A stretch of 5,891 nucleotides of DNA from Acidimicrobiaceae bacterium. Lineage in GTDB: Bacteria; Actinomycetota; Acidimicrobiia; Acidimicrobiales; RAAP-2. Of the stretch, positions 1-5,891 are shown piece by piece (positions within the stretch are counted from its first letter, which is position 1; the number at the start of each line of letters is the position of its first letter). Both the position numbers and the translations under genes were made by a program. Below the pieces are notes generated by a model. That model made no database searches and was not told the DNA's origin. It worked only from the letters and a program-made list of their open reading frames with translations. Where the stretch lies: NCBI GenBank assembly GCA_003135595.1, contig PLCI01000188.1, positions 185 through 6,075 on the forward strand, in the 5' to 3' direction.

Positions 1-978
1 GTTGCAGTTGGTCAGCACCGTGGCGGCGAGCCGATGCTCCGGGGAGAACCCGACCATCGTCGTGAACCCCGGGAACCCTCCGCTGTGGCCGACGAGCGCG
101 ACGCCTCCCGCTGACCAGGTCATCCACCCGAGCCCGTAGTGCAGCGGCTCGGCGCGCTGCCACTGCGGGCGCTGCATCTCGAGCTTGGAGAGCTCTGTGA
201 GCAGTCGAGGGTCACCGGGGAGCTGGGCGTGCTGGTAGGCGAGCAGGTCGCCGACCGTCGAGACGAGCCCGCCCGCGGGCGCGACCGCCCTCGCCTCGAC
301 CTGGGCCGCGGGGCGGGGCGCCTCGCCCGGCCAGGTCCAGTAGTAGCCCGTCGCGAGCGCGCGGCGGGCGGCAGCGGTGAGGTCCGCCGACGTGGCGGAC
401 ATCCCGAGCCTCGTCGCGATGTCGCGTCGCAGGAGCGTCGCGAACCGACGCTTCGTCGCGACCTCCAGCACCTCGCCGAGCAGCGCGTAGCCGAAGTTCG
501 AGTACCGGAACCGCTCTGACGGCGACCCGAACGTCGCCGAGCGGCGCAGCTCTGCTCGCAGCATCGTCGCGTCCGGCATCGTGCGGTCGCTCCAGTCGTT
601 CGACCCGTCGCGAATCACCGAGCCCGCGTGCATGAGGAGGTGCCGCAGCGTGAGCTGGGCGTCGAGGATCCCCTTCGTCCAGCCGAGCCAGCCGACCACG
701 GGGTCGTCCAGCCGCAGCCGGCCACGCTCGACCTGCTGGAGCACGAGCGTCGCGGTGAAGGTCTTCGTGATCGAGGCGCACCGGAACCTCGTCGTCGCGA
801 CGTCGACGGGCCGGGCCTCGGCCAGGTCGGCCACCCCGAAGTCGCCCGCGAGCACCGTCGCGCCGTCATGGCTGAGGCCGTACGCGATGCCGGGCACGCG
901 GTGGGCGATCGCCGACCACCGGAGCAGACGCTCCGAGATGGCGGCGGCGTCGGCGACCTGGGGTGCCGAGAAGCGCAC
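1..978 (-). CDS. Serine hydrolase, class C beta-lactamase / penicillin-binding-protein family (partial, C-terminus outside window)
   Basis: The frame gives 326 residues and is still open at base 1. It follows the beta-lactamase-like serine hydrolase fold (Pfam Beta-lactamase family, PF00144). The SxxK motif SITK at 69-72 carries the acylated Ser69 and Lys72, followed by TFTATLVLQQVERGRLRLDD. RHLLMHAGS lies near 116-124, the YxN motif YSN at 159-161 is followed by FGYALLGEVLE, AGGLVSTVGDLL is around 249-260, and the third motif is HSGGFPGF at 298-305 in place of the KTG of true beta-lactamases. All three catalytic motifs are intact, so an active enzyme is likely. The substrate (D-Ala peptide, ester, beta-lactam or other) cannot be read from the sequence. 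No signal peptide or membrane segment is visible, so it is probably cytoplasmic. The chosen GTG at 976-978 lies four bases after the purQ TGA; a GTG inside purQ is also possible. Its close spacing suggests cotranscription with the pur genes. Confidence 0.9.
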   Translation of the reverse strand, partial: MRFSAPQVADAAAISERLLRWSAIAHRVPGIAYGLSHDGATVLAGDFGVADLAEARPVDVATTRFRCASITKTFTATLVLQQVERGRLRLDDPVVGWLGWTKGILDAQLTLRHLLMHAGSVIRDGSNDWSDRTMPDATMLRAELRRSATFGSPSERFRYSNFGYALLGEVLEVATKRRFATLLRRDIATRLGMSATSADLTAAARRALATGYYWTWPGEAPRPAAQVEARAVAPAGGLVSTVGDLLAYQHAQLPGDPRLLTELSKLEMQRPQWQRAEPLHYGLGWMTWSAGGVALVGHSGGFPGFTTMVGFSPEHRLAATVLTNCN

Positions 979-982
979 GCGC

Positions 983-1657
983 TCAGACCGCCGCGTGCAC
1001 GGACGCCAAGAGCGCCTCGAAGAGCACCAGCCCGTCACGTGATCCGAGCAGGTCGCTGCTCGCTCGCTCCGGGTGGGGCATGAGCCCGACCACGTTGCCC
1101 CGCTCGTTGGCGATGCCGGCGATGTCGTCCACCGATCCGTTCGGATTGTCGGTGTAGCGCAGCAGCACCCGGTCGTCCTCGCGCAGCGAGGCGAGCGTGG
1201 CGTCGTCGCACACGTAGGCACCCGAGAAGTGGTTGATCGGGATCGTGAGGCGCCGACCGATCGCGACGCCCCTCGTGAGCACCGAGCGGTCCGAGACCAC
1301 CTCGAGCCCCGTCGGCTGGCAGAGGAAGGTGAGCCCAGCGTTCTTCTGGAGCGCGCCGGGCAGGAGGTGCGCCTCGCAGAGCACCTGGAACCCGTTGCAG
1401 ATCCCGATGACCGCGCCGCCGGCGTCGGCGAACGCGACGACCGCACCCATCACCTCGGAGAACCTCGCGATCGCGCCGGGCCGAAGGTAGTCGCCGTGGG
1501 CGAAGCCGCCCGGCAGCACCACCACGTCGAGGTCGTCGAGCGACGCGGCGTGGTGCCAGACGTAGCGGACGTCTGCCCCGAGCGAGGCGAGTGCGGTGGC
1601 GGCGTCGTACTCGCAGTTCGTGCCTGGGAAGACGACGACGCCGACGCGCGGGCCCAT
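983..1657 (-). CDS. purQ: Phosphoribosylformylglycinamidine synthase subunit PurQ (glutamine amidotransferase)
   Basis: PurQ is the glutaminase subunit of FGAM synthetase: a class I (triad) amidotransferase that releases ammonia from glutamine for PurL. The 224-residue product has VGVVVFPGTNCEYDAA (5-20), the oxyanion-region VVLPGGFAHGDYLRPGAIA (46-64), the nucleophile elbow GICNGFQVL with catalytic Cys87 (85-93), NPNGSVDDIAGIANERGNV (171-189) and LMPHPERA, which supplies His195 and Glu197 of the triad. The start is the ATG at 1655-1657, the only ATG start among the complete genes here; it overlaps the purS stop by one base (TGATG). The frame is open upstream but that extension lies across purS and is an arginine-rich shadow. 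At residues 139-148 IPINHFSGAY stands where most PurQ have an AHGEG-like element. The gene is followed by a hydrolase, not purL. Confidence 0.96.
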   Translation of the reverse strand: MGPRVGVVVFPGTNCEYDAATALASLGADVRYVWHHAASLDDLDVVVLPGGFAHGDYLRPGAIARFSEVMGAVVAFADAGGAVIGICNGFQVLCEAHLLPGALQKNAGLTFLCQPTGLEVVSDRSVLTRGVAIGRRLTIPINHFSGAYVCDDATLASLREDDRVLLRYTDNPNGSVDDIAGIANERGNVVGLMPHPERASSDLLGSRDGLVLFEALLASVHAAV

Positions 1658-1908
1658 CAGCGCGCGGCGAGCTCGACTGCGGCGAGCTCGAGCACCGGGT
1701 TCGCGAGCAGGCGGTCCGCGAGCGACTGGGCGAGCACGCGGGCGTCGGCCTCCGAGTCCGCGTCGACGACGAGCCGGAAGCTTCGCCCCGCGCGGACCTC
1801 GTGGACGCCGGTGAAGCCGAGTGCGGGCAAGGCCCGCTCGATGGTCGCGCCCTCGGGGTCCGCGATGCCCTCTCGCAGCGTCACCTCGACGCGGGCGTCG
1901 AACCTCAC
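1657..1908 (-). CDS. purS: Phosphoribosylformylglycinamidine synthase subunit PurS
   Basis: PurS is the small structural subunit of the three-part FGAM synthetase (PurS, PurQ, small PurL); in the known complexes it bridges PurL and PurQ and helps move ammonia between their active sites. The product is 83 residues, the normal size. It shows the family pattern: a first beta strand RFDARVEVTL, then the REGIADPEGATIERAL segment (12-27), LGFTGVHEVRAGRSF (30-44), a second strand FRLVVDAD, and the LLANPVLELAAVEL ending (67-80) that corresponds to the usual LLANPVIE motif. The start is GTG at 1906-1908, overlapping the purC TGA as GTGA; no ATG is available nearby and no clear Shine-Dalgarno sequence is present. 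The frame is open far upstream, but that part is a shadow within purC. The stop shares one base with the purQ ATG. Confidence 0.95.
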   Translation of the reverse strand: MRFDARVEVTLREGIADPEGATIERALPALGFTGVHEVRAGRSFRLVVDADSEADARVLAQSLADRLLANPVLELAAVELAAR

Positions 1909-2807
1909 GATGCCGCACCGTACCAGTCGGTGAGCGAGCGCCCCGTCACGCGCTCGTACGCCGCGACGTAGCGACGAGACGTCTCGAGCACGACGTCGCG
2001 AGGGACGCCCGGTGGCGGCGGCGTGCGGTCCCACGGCTGCGAGGCGAGCCAGTCGCGGAAGGGCTGCTTGTCGAACGCCGGGGGTGCCGCACCGCGCACG
2101 ATCGAGTCGGCGGGCCACAGCCGAGAGGAGTCGGGCGTCACGACCTCGTCGCAGAGCGTGACTGCGCCGTCGATGAGCCCGAGCTCGAACTTCGTATCCG
2201 CGAGGACGAGGCCGGCCTCGGCGACCCGGCGTTGCGCGACGTCGAAGACCGCCAGGCACACGTCGCGGACCTCGTGGGCGAGCGCATCGCCGACGAGCCG
2301 GCACGCCGCGTCGAACGAGATGTTCTCGTCGTGCCCGGCGGCCGCCTTGGTCGACGGCGTGAACATCGGCTCGGGCAGCGGATCTGCGAGCTCGAGGCCC
2401 CGGGGTGCCTCCATGGAGTGGATCGTGCCGCGTGCGGCGTACTCCTCGTAGGCCTGGCCGGCGAGACGCGCGCGCACGATGCACTCGAGCGGGATCATCT
2501 CGGCGCGCTTCGCGAGCATCGTGCGGCCCGCGAGCGAGGTCGCCGCGCCAAACCCCGGGATCGCGAGGTCGATCTGCTCGGGCGCACAGGTCAGCAGCGC
2601 CGTGGGCACGACACCGGCCAGCTCGTCGCACCAGAAGGCCGTCATCGCGGTCAGCACCCGGCCCTTGTCGGGGATCGGCTCGCGCATCACCACGTCGAAC
2701 GCGCTCAGGCGGTCCGAGGCGACCAGCAAGAGATCGTCCCCGACGAGGTACAGGTCGCGGACCTTGCCTCGGTGCAGGTGCGACAGCCCTTCGAGGACGG
2801 CGGTCAC
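1905..2807 (-). CDS. purC: Phosphoribosylaminoimidazole-succinocarboxamide synthase (SAICAR synthetase), long form
   Basis: PurC couples CAIR to aspartate with ATP to give SAICAR, the substrate of the neighbouring PurB. The 300-residue product fits the longer PurC form found in actinobacteria and fungi rather than the roughly 240-residue form of E. coli and Bacillus. Visible blocks are the N-terminal nucleotide-binding RGKVRDLY (13-20), ASDRLSAFDVV (30-40), IPDKGRVL (45-52), IPLECIVR (105-112), LPEPMFTPSTKA (144-155), HDENISF (159-165), the second family signature LADTKFELG (202-210), DEVVTPDSSRLWP (220-232) and FDKQPFRDW (245-253). The start is GTG at 2805-2807, overlapping the purB TGA as GTGA, and preceded five bases upstream by GAAGGG. 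The first family signature region is atypical: after R112 the sequence reads ARLAGQ where GS usually ends the motif, and GTIHSM replaces the usual GTVCG-like segment. The identity is nevertheless clear. Confidence 0.96.
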   Translation of the reverse strand: MTAVLEGLSHLHRGKVRDLYLVGDDLLLVASDRLSAFDVVMREPIPDKGRVLTAMTAFWCDELAGVVPTALLTCAPEQIDLAIPGFGAATSLAGRTMLAKRAEMIPLECIVRARLAGQAYEEYAARGTIHSMEAPRGLELADPLPEPMFTPSTKAAAGHDENISFDAACRLVGDALAHEVRDVCLAVFDVAQRRVAEAGLVLADTKFELGLIDGAVTLCDEVVTPDSSRLWPADSIVRGAAPPAFDKQPFRDWLASQPWDRTPPPPGVPRDVVLETSRRYVAAYERVTGRSLTDWYGAAS

Positions 2808-4111
2808 ACGAGCCCTTCGAGGGCGTCGAGGAACCGTCCACGATTGGCGAGCACCCGGTCGAGGTCGAACGCACGGTTCAGGGTGGCGTCGTCGAGCACG
2901 GCTTCCGGGTCGGCCTCGAGCACTTCTCGGAATGCTCGACGCTCCTTGATCGCCGTCGCGGCCGCGCGCTGCACGATCCGGTATGCGTCGTCGCGGCTCA
3001 TGCCCGTCGCGACCAGCGCGAGCAGGACCGACTGTGAGTACACGAGCCCGAGGCTGGTGACGTCGAGGTGCTCCCGAGCGCGCTCAGGATCCAGCTCGAG
3101 CCCTGTCACGAGTGTGGTGGCGCTGCGCAAGACGAAGCCCGTGAGCTGGATCGAGTCGGGCAGCACGACCCGCTCGACCGAGCTGTGCGAGATGTCGCGC
3201 TCGTGCCACAGCGAGATGTCCTCGAGCCCTGGGATCAGGTAGCCACGGATCACGCGCGCGAGCCCGCACAGCCGCTCGGCGACGACGGGGTTGCGCTTGT
3301 GCGGCATGGCCGATGAGCCCTTCTGGCCCTCGGCGAAGGGCTCGGCGACCTCCCCGACCTCGCTGCGCGAGAGCAGCCGCACCTCGGTCGCGAATGCCTC
3401 GACGGTCGCCGCGGCAGTGGCGCAGGCATAGAGCACCTCGGCGTGGCGGTCGCGCGCGAGCACCTGGGTCGCCGGCACCGGCGTGAGCCCGAGCGCGGCG
3501 CACACGTAGGCCTCGATCGCCGGATCGATGGCCGAGTAGGTGCCGACGGCTCCCGACAGCTTGCCGACCGCGATGCCCTCACGGGCGCGGGCGAGCCGAG
3601 CCTCGTCCCGCGAGGCCTGCAGGCAGAACAACGCGAACTTCGCGCCAAAGGTCGTGGGCTCGGCGAACATGCCGTGGGTGCGCCCCACGACGGGGATGTC
3701 GATCGTGGCCCGCGCGCGCGCAGCGAGCGCGGCGACGAGTCGATGCGCGTCGTCGATGAGCACGTCGAGCGCCCGAGTGAGCTGCACGGCGAGCGCGGTG
3801 TCGACGACGTCCGAGGAGGTAAGCCCGTGGTGCACCCACGAGGCATCGGGGATCCCCATCGAGCGCTGCACGACGTCGACGAACGCCGCGGTGTCGTGCC
3901 GCGTCACCGCCTCTCGCTCGTCGACGGCGCGCACGAAGTCCGCGTCGACCACGGGTGCGGCAGCACGCAGCGCGGCCGCCGTGCCGTGGGGCGCGATCCC
4001 GGTGCGCTCCATCGCCTCGGTCGCGAGCAGCTCGACCTCGAGCATCGCGGCCAACCTCGACTCGTCGCTGAACAGCGCCGCCAGGTCCTCGGGCGCGTAC
4101 CGCGGGATCAC
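2804..4111 (-). CDS. purB: Adenylosuccinate lyase
   Basis: PurB removes fumarate from SAICAR (giving AICAR) and from adenylosuccinate (giving AMP), so it serves both the main pathway and the AMP branch begun by PurA. The 435-residue product matches the usual length of the Bacillus-type enzyme (about 430). It opens with IPRYAPEDLAALFSDESRL, typical of the family. Further blocks are TRHDTAAFV (70-78, with a substrate-contacting His72), HHGLTSSDVVDTA (94-106), GRTHGMFAEPTTFG (143-156, with the conserved His146), the fumarate-lyase superfamily signature GSSAMPHKRNP (265-275, with the mobile-loop serines) and DISHSSVERVVLPDS (306-320). The start is GTG at 4109-4111, overlapping the purD TGA as GTGA. 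The same frame stays open upstream but is only a shadow inside purD. A GAGG seven bases upstream supports this start. The stop overlaps purC. No missing key residue was seen. Confidence 0.97.
   Translation of the reverse strand: MIPRYAPEDLAALFSDESRLAAMLEVELLATEAMERTGIAPHGTAAALRAAAPVVDADFVRAVDEREAVTRHDTAAFVDVVQRSMGIPDASWVHHGLTSSDVVDTALAVQLTRALDVLIDDAHRLVAALAARARATIDIPVVGRTHGMFAEPTTFGAKFALFCLQASRDEARLARAREGIAVGKLSGAVGTYSAIDPAIEAYVCAALGLTPVPATQVLARDRHAEVLYACATAAATVEAFATEVRLLSRSEVGEVAEPFAEGQKGSSAMPHKRNPVVAERLCGLARVIRGYLIPGLEDISLWHERDISHSSVERVVLPDSIQLTGFVLRSATTLVTGLELDPERAREHLDVTSLGLVYSQSVLLALVATGMSRDDAYRIVQRAAATAIKERRAFREVLEADPEAVLDDATLNRAFDLDRVLANRGRFLDALEGLV
2813..2818 (-). promoter_or_regulatory. 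Shine-Dalgarno-like GAAGGG for purC
   Basis: The minus strand shows GAAGGG within the last codons of purB, five bases before the purC GTG start. It is a plausible but imperfect ribosome-binding site and supports the start at 2807. Confidence 0.45.
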
Positions 4112-5361
4112 GACAGGACCTCGGCGGGCACCGCCGCGATGTCCGTTCGCACTTGCTGGCCGTCGAATCGGATCACGCCGATCGCGTCGTAGACCCGCGC
4201 TCGCGCCTCGCGCACCGACGCACCGAGGCCCGTCACCGACATCGCTCGCCCACCCGCGGTCACGAATCCCGCGCCGTGGCGGCGCGTCGCGGCGTGGTAC
4301 ACGTGCACGCCCTCGGGGTGGCCGACCAGCTGGCCGTCGTCGCCGAGGCCGCTGATCACCTGGCCGACGCTCGGCGCGTCGGGGTAGCCCGGAGCGGCAA
4401 GCACCACCGTCACGGCGGCGTCGCCGATGAACCGCGGTGGTTCGCCCAACGTGCCCGAGGCCACGGCACACAAGAGGTCGTAGGGATCGTCGGCGAGCCT
4501 CGGGAGCACGACCTGGGTCTCGGGGTCGCCGAAGCGGACGTTGAACTCAAGGAGCCGGGGGCCGTCGGCGGTCAACATCACGCCCGCGTAGAGCACGCCG
4601 CGGTACTCGATGCCTCGCCGGCGCAGCTCGGCGAGCGTGGGCTCGACCGACTCGCGCATGATCGTCGCGATGAGCGAGTCGTCCACGCCAGGTGCCGGCG
4701 AGACGGCGCCCATGCCGCCCGTGTTCGGTCCCGTGTCCCCGTCACGGAGCCGCTTGTAGTCCCTAGCGGGTGCCAAAGGGACCGCGGTGTCGCCGTCGAC
4801 GAGCACGAGCAGCGTGCACTCGCCGCCCACGAGGCCCTCCTCGATCACGACGCGACGACCCGCGGCGCCGAATGACGACCCGTCCAACTTCGCGGTCGCG
4901 TCGGTGATCGCCTCGTCGAGGTCGGCGGTGACGAGCACGCCCTTTCCGGCCGCGAGCCCGTCGGTCTTGACGACGACCGTGCCGCCGAGCGCCCGGATGA
5001 ACCCCGACGCGCGCGCAACGTCGGTGAACGAGCCGTGCCGTGCGGTGGGCACGCCCGCGTCGACAAGGACCTCTTTCATGAAGGACTTCGAGCCCTCGAG
5101 GCGGGCGCCTTGCGCCCCGGGGCCAACGACGAGACGGCCGGACGCGCGCAGCTGGTCGGCGAGTCCCTCGACGAGTGGCTGCTCGGGACCGATGACGAAG
5201 AACTCCGCAGCGACGTCGAGGGGCGAGCCATCCGAGACCTCGAGGCCATCGGCGGCCATGCCGGCGCTGCCCGGCACGACCACGACCTCCGCGGTGCGCG
5301 ACAGCACGTGGGCGAGCGCGTGCTCACGCGCGCCGGCGCCGATGACGCAGGCGCGCCTCAC
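4108..5361 (-). CDS. purD: Phosphoribosylamine-glycine ligase (GAR synthetase)
   Basis: PurD joins phosphoribosylamine to glycine with ATP to form GAR, step 2 of purine synthesis. The 417-residue product has an N-terminal Rossmann-like start CVIGAGAREHAL (residues 5-16), VIGPEQPLVEG (56-66), LEGSKSFMK (88-96) and the ATP-grasp segment KTDGLAAGKGV (132-142). Further on are DYKRLRDGDTGPNTGGMGA (201-219), the family signature RFGDPETQ (276-283) and a C-terminal domain with APGYP and TAGGR. The start is GTG at 5359-5361, overlapping the purA TGA as GTGA. An in-frame extension further upstream would run through purA and lacks homology, so it was discarded. No clear Shine-Dalgarno sequence precedes this GTG, so translation probably depends on coupling to purA. 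The stretch between GSAGMA and VIGPE is about a dozen residues shorter than I recall for E. coli PurD. All main ATP-grasp motifs are intact. Confidence 0.97.
   Translation of the reverse strand: MRRACVIGAGAREHALAHVLSRTAEVVVVPGSAGMAADGLEVSDGSPLDVAAEFFVIGPEQPLVEGLADQLRASGRLVVGPGAQGARLEGSKSFMKEVLVDAGVPTARHGSFTDVARASGFIRALGGTVVVKTDGLAAGKGVLVTADLDEAITDATAKLDGSSFGAAGRRVVIEEGLVGGECTLLVLVDGDTAVPLAPARDYKRLRDGDTGPNTGGMGAVSPAPGVDDSLIATIMRESVEPTLAELRRRGIEYRGVLYAGVMLTADGPRLLEFNVRFGDPETQVVLPRLADDPYDLLCAVASGTLGEPPRFIGDAAVTVVLAAPGYPDAPSVGQVISGLGDDGQLVGHPEGVHVYHAATRRHGAGFVTAGGRAMSVTGLGASVREARARVYDAIGVIRFDGQQVRTDIAAVPAEVLS
4119..4122 (-). promoter_or_regulatory. Shine-Dalgarno-like GAGG for purB
   Basis: On the minus strand, GAGG lies inside the last codons of purD, seven bases before the GTG that overlaps the purD stop. 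Spacing and sequence fit a ribosome-binding site and support the chosen purB start. In GC-rich DNA such a short match can occur by chance. Confidence 0.5.
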
Positions 5362-5891
5362 GGTACCGCGACGAACTGCTCGCGGCCAGGTCCGACCCCG
5401 ACGACGTGGATCGGCACGTCGATGCGCTCGGCGAGGAACGCGACGTAGCGCTGCGCGGCGCGGGGCAGGTCGTCGAACGATGTGCACGCGGTGAGGTCCT
5501 CGCGCCATCCCTCGAGCTCCTCGTAGATCGGTCTGACCGAGTGCAGCACGGACTGGTGATAGGGCGGGTAGTCGTACGTCCGGCCGTCGGCCTCGTAGGC
5601 GACGCACACCTTTACGGTCTCGAGCGCATCGAGGACGTCGAGCTTCGTGAGCGCGATGTCCGACAGCGAGTTGAGGCGCGCGGCCTGGCGAGCCATCGGC
5701 ACGTCGAACCACCCGCACCGGCGCCGACGACCGGTGTTGGTCCCGAACTCGTGGCCCCGTTCGACGAGGAGGTCGCCGACGTCGTCAGTCAGCTCAGTCG
5801 GGAACGGTCCCGCACCCACGCGGGTGACGTAGGCCTTCGCGATCCCGATGACGCGGGTGATGTCGCGAGGTCCGATCCCCGAGCCCGTGCA
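5358..5891 (-). CDS. purA: Adenylosuccinate synthetase, C-terminal part (partial at window edge)
   Basis: PurA condenses IMP with aspartate using GTP to give adenylosuccinate, the first step from IMP to AMP, in the cytoplasm. The reading frame is open from the window edge to a TGA at 5358-5360, giving 177 C-terminal residues of a protein usually about 430 long. It begins in the segment CTGSGIGP, followed by IGIAKAYVTRVGAGPFPTEL, the arginine-rich loop TGRRRRCGWFD (which contacts IMP in the family), ALTKLDVLD (the TKLD element recognising the guanine of GTP) and VKVCVAYE. Near the C-terminus come PIYEELEGW and VGVGPGREQ. The N-terminal part, with the P-loop-like motif and the catalytic Asp and His, lies outside the window. 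The stop overlaps the GTG start of purD by four bases. Identification is by direct recognition of these conserved blocks; nothing looks broken in the visible part. Confidence 0.97.
   Translation of the reverse strand, partial: CTGSGIGPRDITRVIGIAKAYVTRVGAGPFPTELTDDVGDLLVERGHEFGTNTGRRRRCGWFDVPMARQAARLNSLSDIALTKLDVLDALETVKVCVAYEADGRTYDYPPYHQSVLHSVRPIYEELEGWREDLTACTSFDDLPRAAQRYVAFLAERIDVPIHVVGVGPGREQFVAVP

Noticed and set aside
212..781. A 189-codon minus-strand open frame inside the hydrolase gene.
   Set aside because: It is a frame-shifted reading of the serine hydrolase; the frame with SITK, YSN and HSGG runs unbroken through the same region.
979..982. A possible terminator or promoter between purQ and the hydrolase.
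   Set aside because: Only four bases separate the genes and no hairpin with a T-run was seen around the junction.
1658..1918. A longer purQ (311 residues) with an N-terminal extension across purS.
   Set aside because: The extension is arginine-rich shadow sequence, and the PurQ family N-terminus begins exactly at the ATG at 1657.
1821..3242. A 473-codon plus-strand open frame, longer than several of the real genes.
   Set aside because: It lies antisense to purS, purC and purB, its product is arginine-rich and low in complexity, and the opposite strand carries conserved enzymes in overlapping positions. Long antisense frames are expected in DNA this GC-rich.
4112..4471. Upstream in-frame extension of purB giving a 555-residue protein.
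   Set aside because: The extra 120 residues are an out-of-frame reading of purD with no family resemblance; the conserved PurB N-terminus starts at the GTG at 4111.
5362..5718. Upstream in-frame extension of purD as a possible PurA-PurD fusion.
   Set aside because: The extension is a different frame of purA, not the PurA protein itself, and the PurA frame ends at its own TGA at 5358-5360.
1..5891. Very frequent GCGAGC/GCTCGC and GTCGTC/GACGAC strings that look like a dispersed repeat.
   Set aside because: They fall in the coding frames as common Ala, Leu, Arg, Val and Asp codons of a GC-rich genome, with no regular spacing or conserved flanks.

Overview
The window is a GC-rich (by eye around 70%) stretch of bacterial chromosome in which every real gene lies on the minus strand and there is almost no non-coding DNA. 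The protein sequences, the GC content and the frequent GTG start codons suggest a high-GC actinobacterium, possibly an Acidimicrobiia-like lineage. That placement is inference; nothing here fixes it below phylum.

Read in the direction of transcription (from base 5891 down to base 1) the layout is: the C-terminal part of purA (adenylosuccinate synthetase), then complete purD (GAR synthetase), purB (adenylosuccinate lyase), purC (SAICAR synthetase), purS and purQ (two subunits of FGAM synthetase), and finally a serine hydrolase of the class C beta-lactamase / penicillin-binding-protein family whose C-terminus runs off the window at base 1. The first six are enzymes of de novo purine synthesis: PurD makes GAR (step 2), PurS and PurQ serve FGAR-to-FGAM conversion (step 4), PurC and PurB act in succession on the way to AICAR, and PurA plus PurB convert IMP to AMP.

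The junctions are extremely tight. Four consecutive ones (purA/purD, purD/purB, purB/purC, purC/purS) are the same 4-base overlap GTGA, in which a GTG start overlaps a TGA stop. purS/purQ is the 1-base overlap TGATG, and the hydrolase can start 4 bases after the purQ stop. This points to one polycistronic message with translational coupling. No promoter, terminator, riboswitch, RNA gene, mobile element, repeat array or CRISPR was seen; the operon promoter must lie upstream of purA, outside the window.

I did not find a previously undescribed system. The most notable points are the serial GTGA coupling, the serine hydrolase where purL might be expected after purQ, and a few departures from family consensus in PurC, PurQ and PurD.
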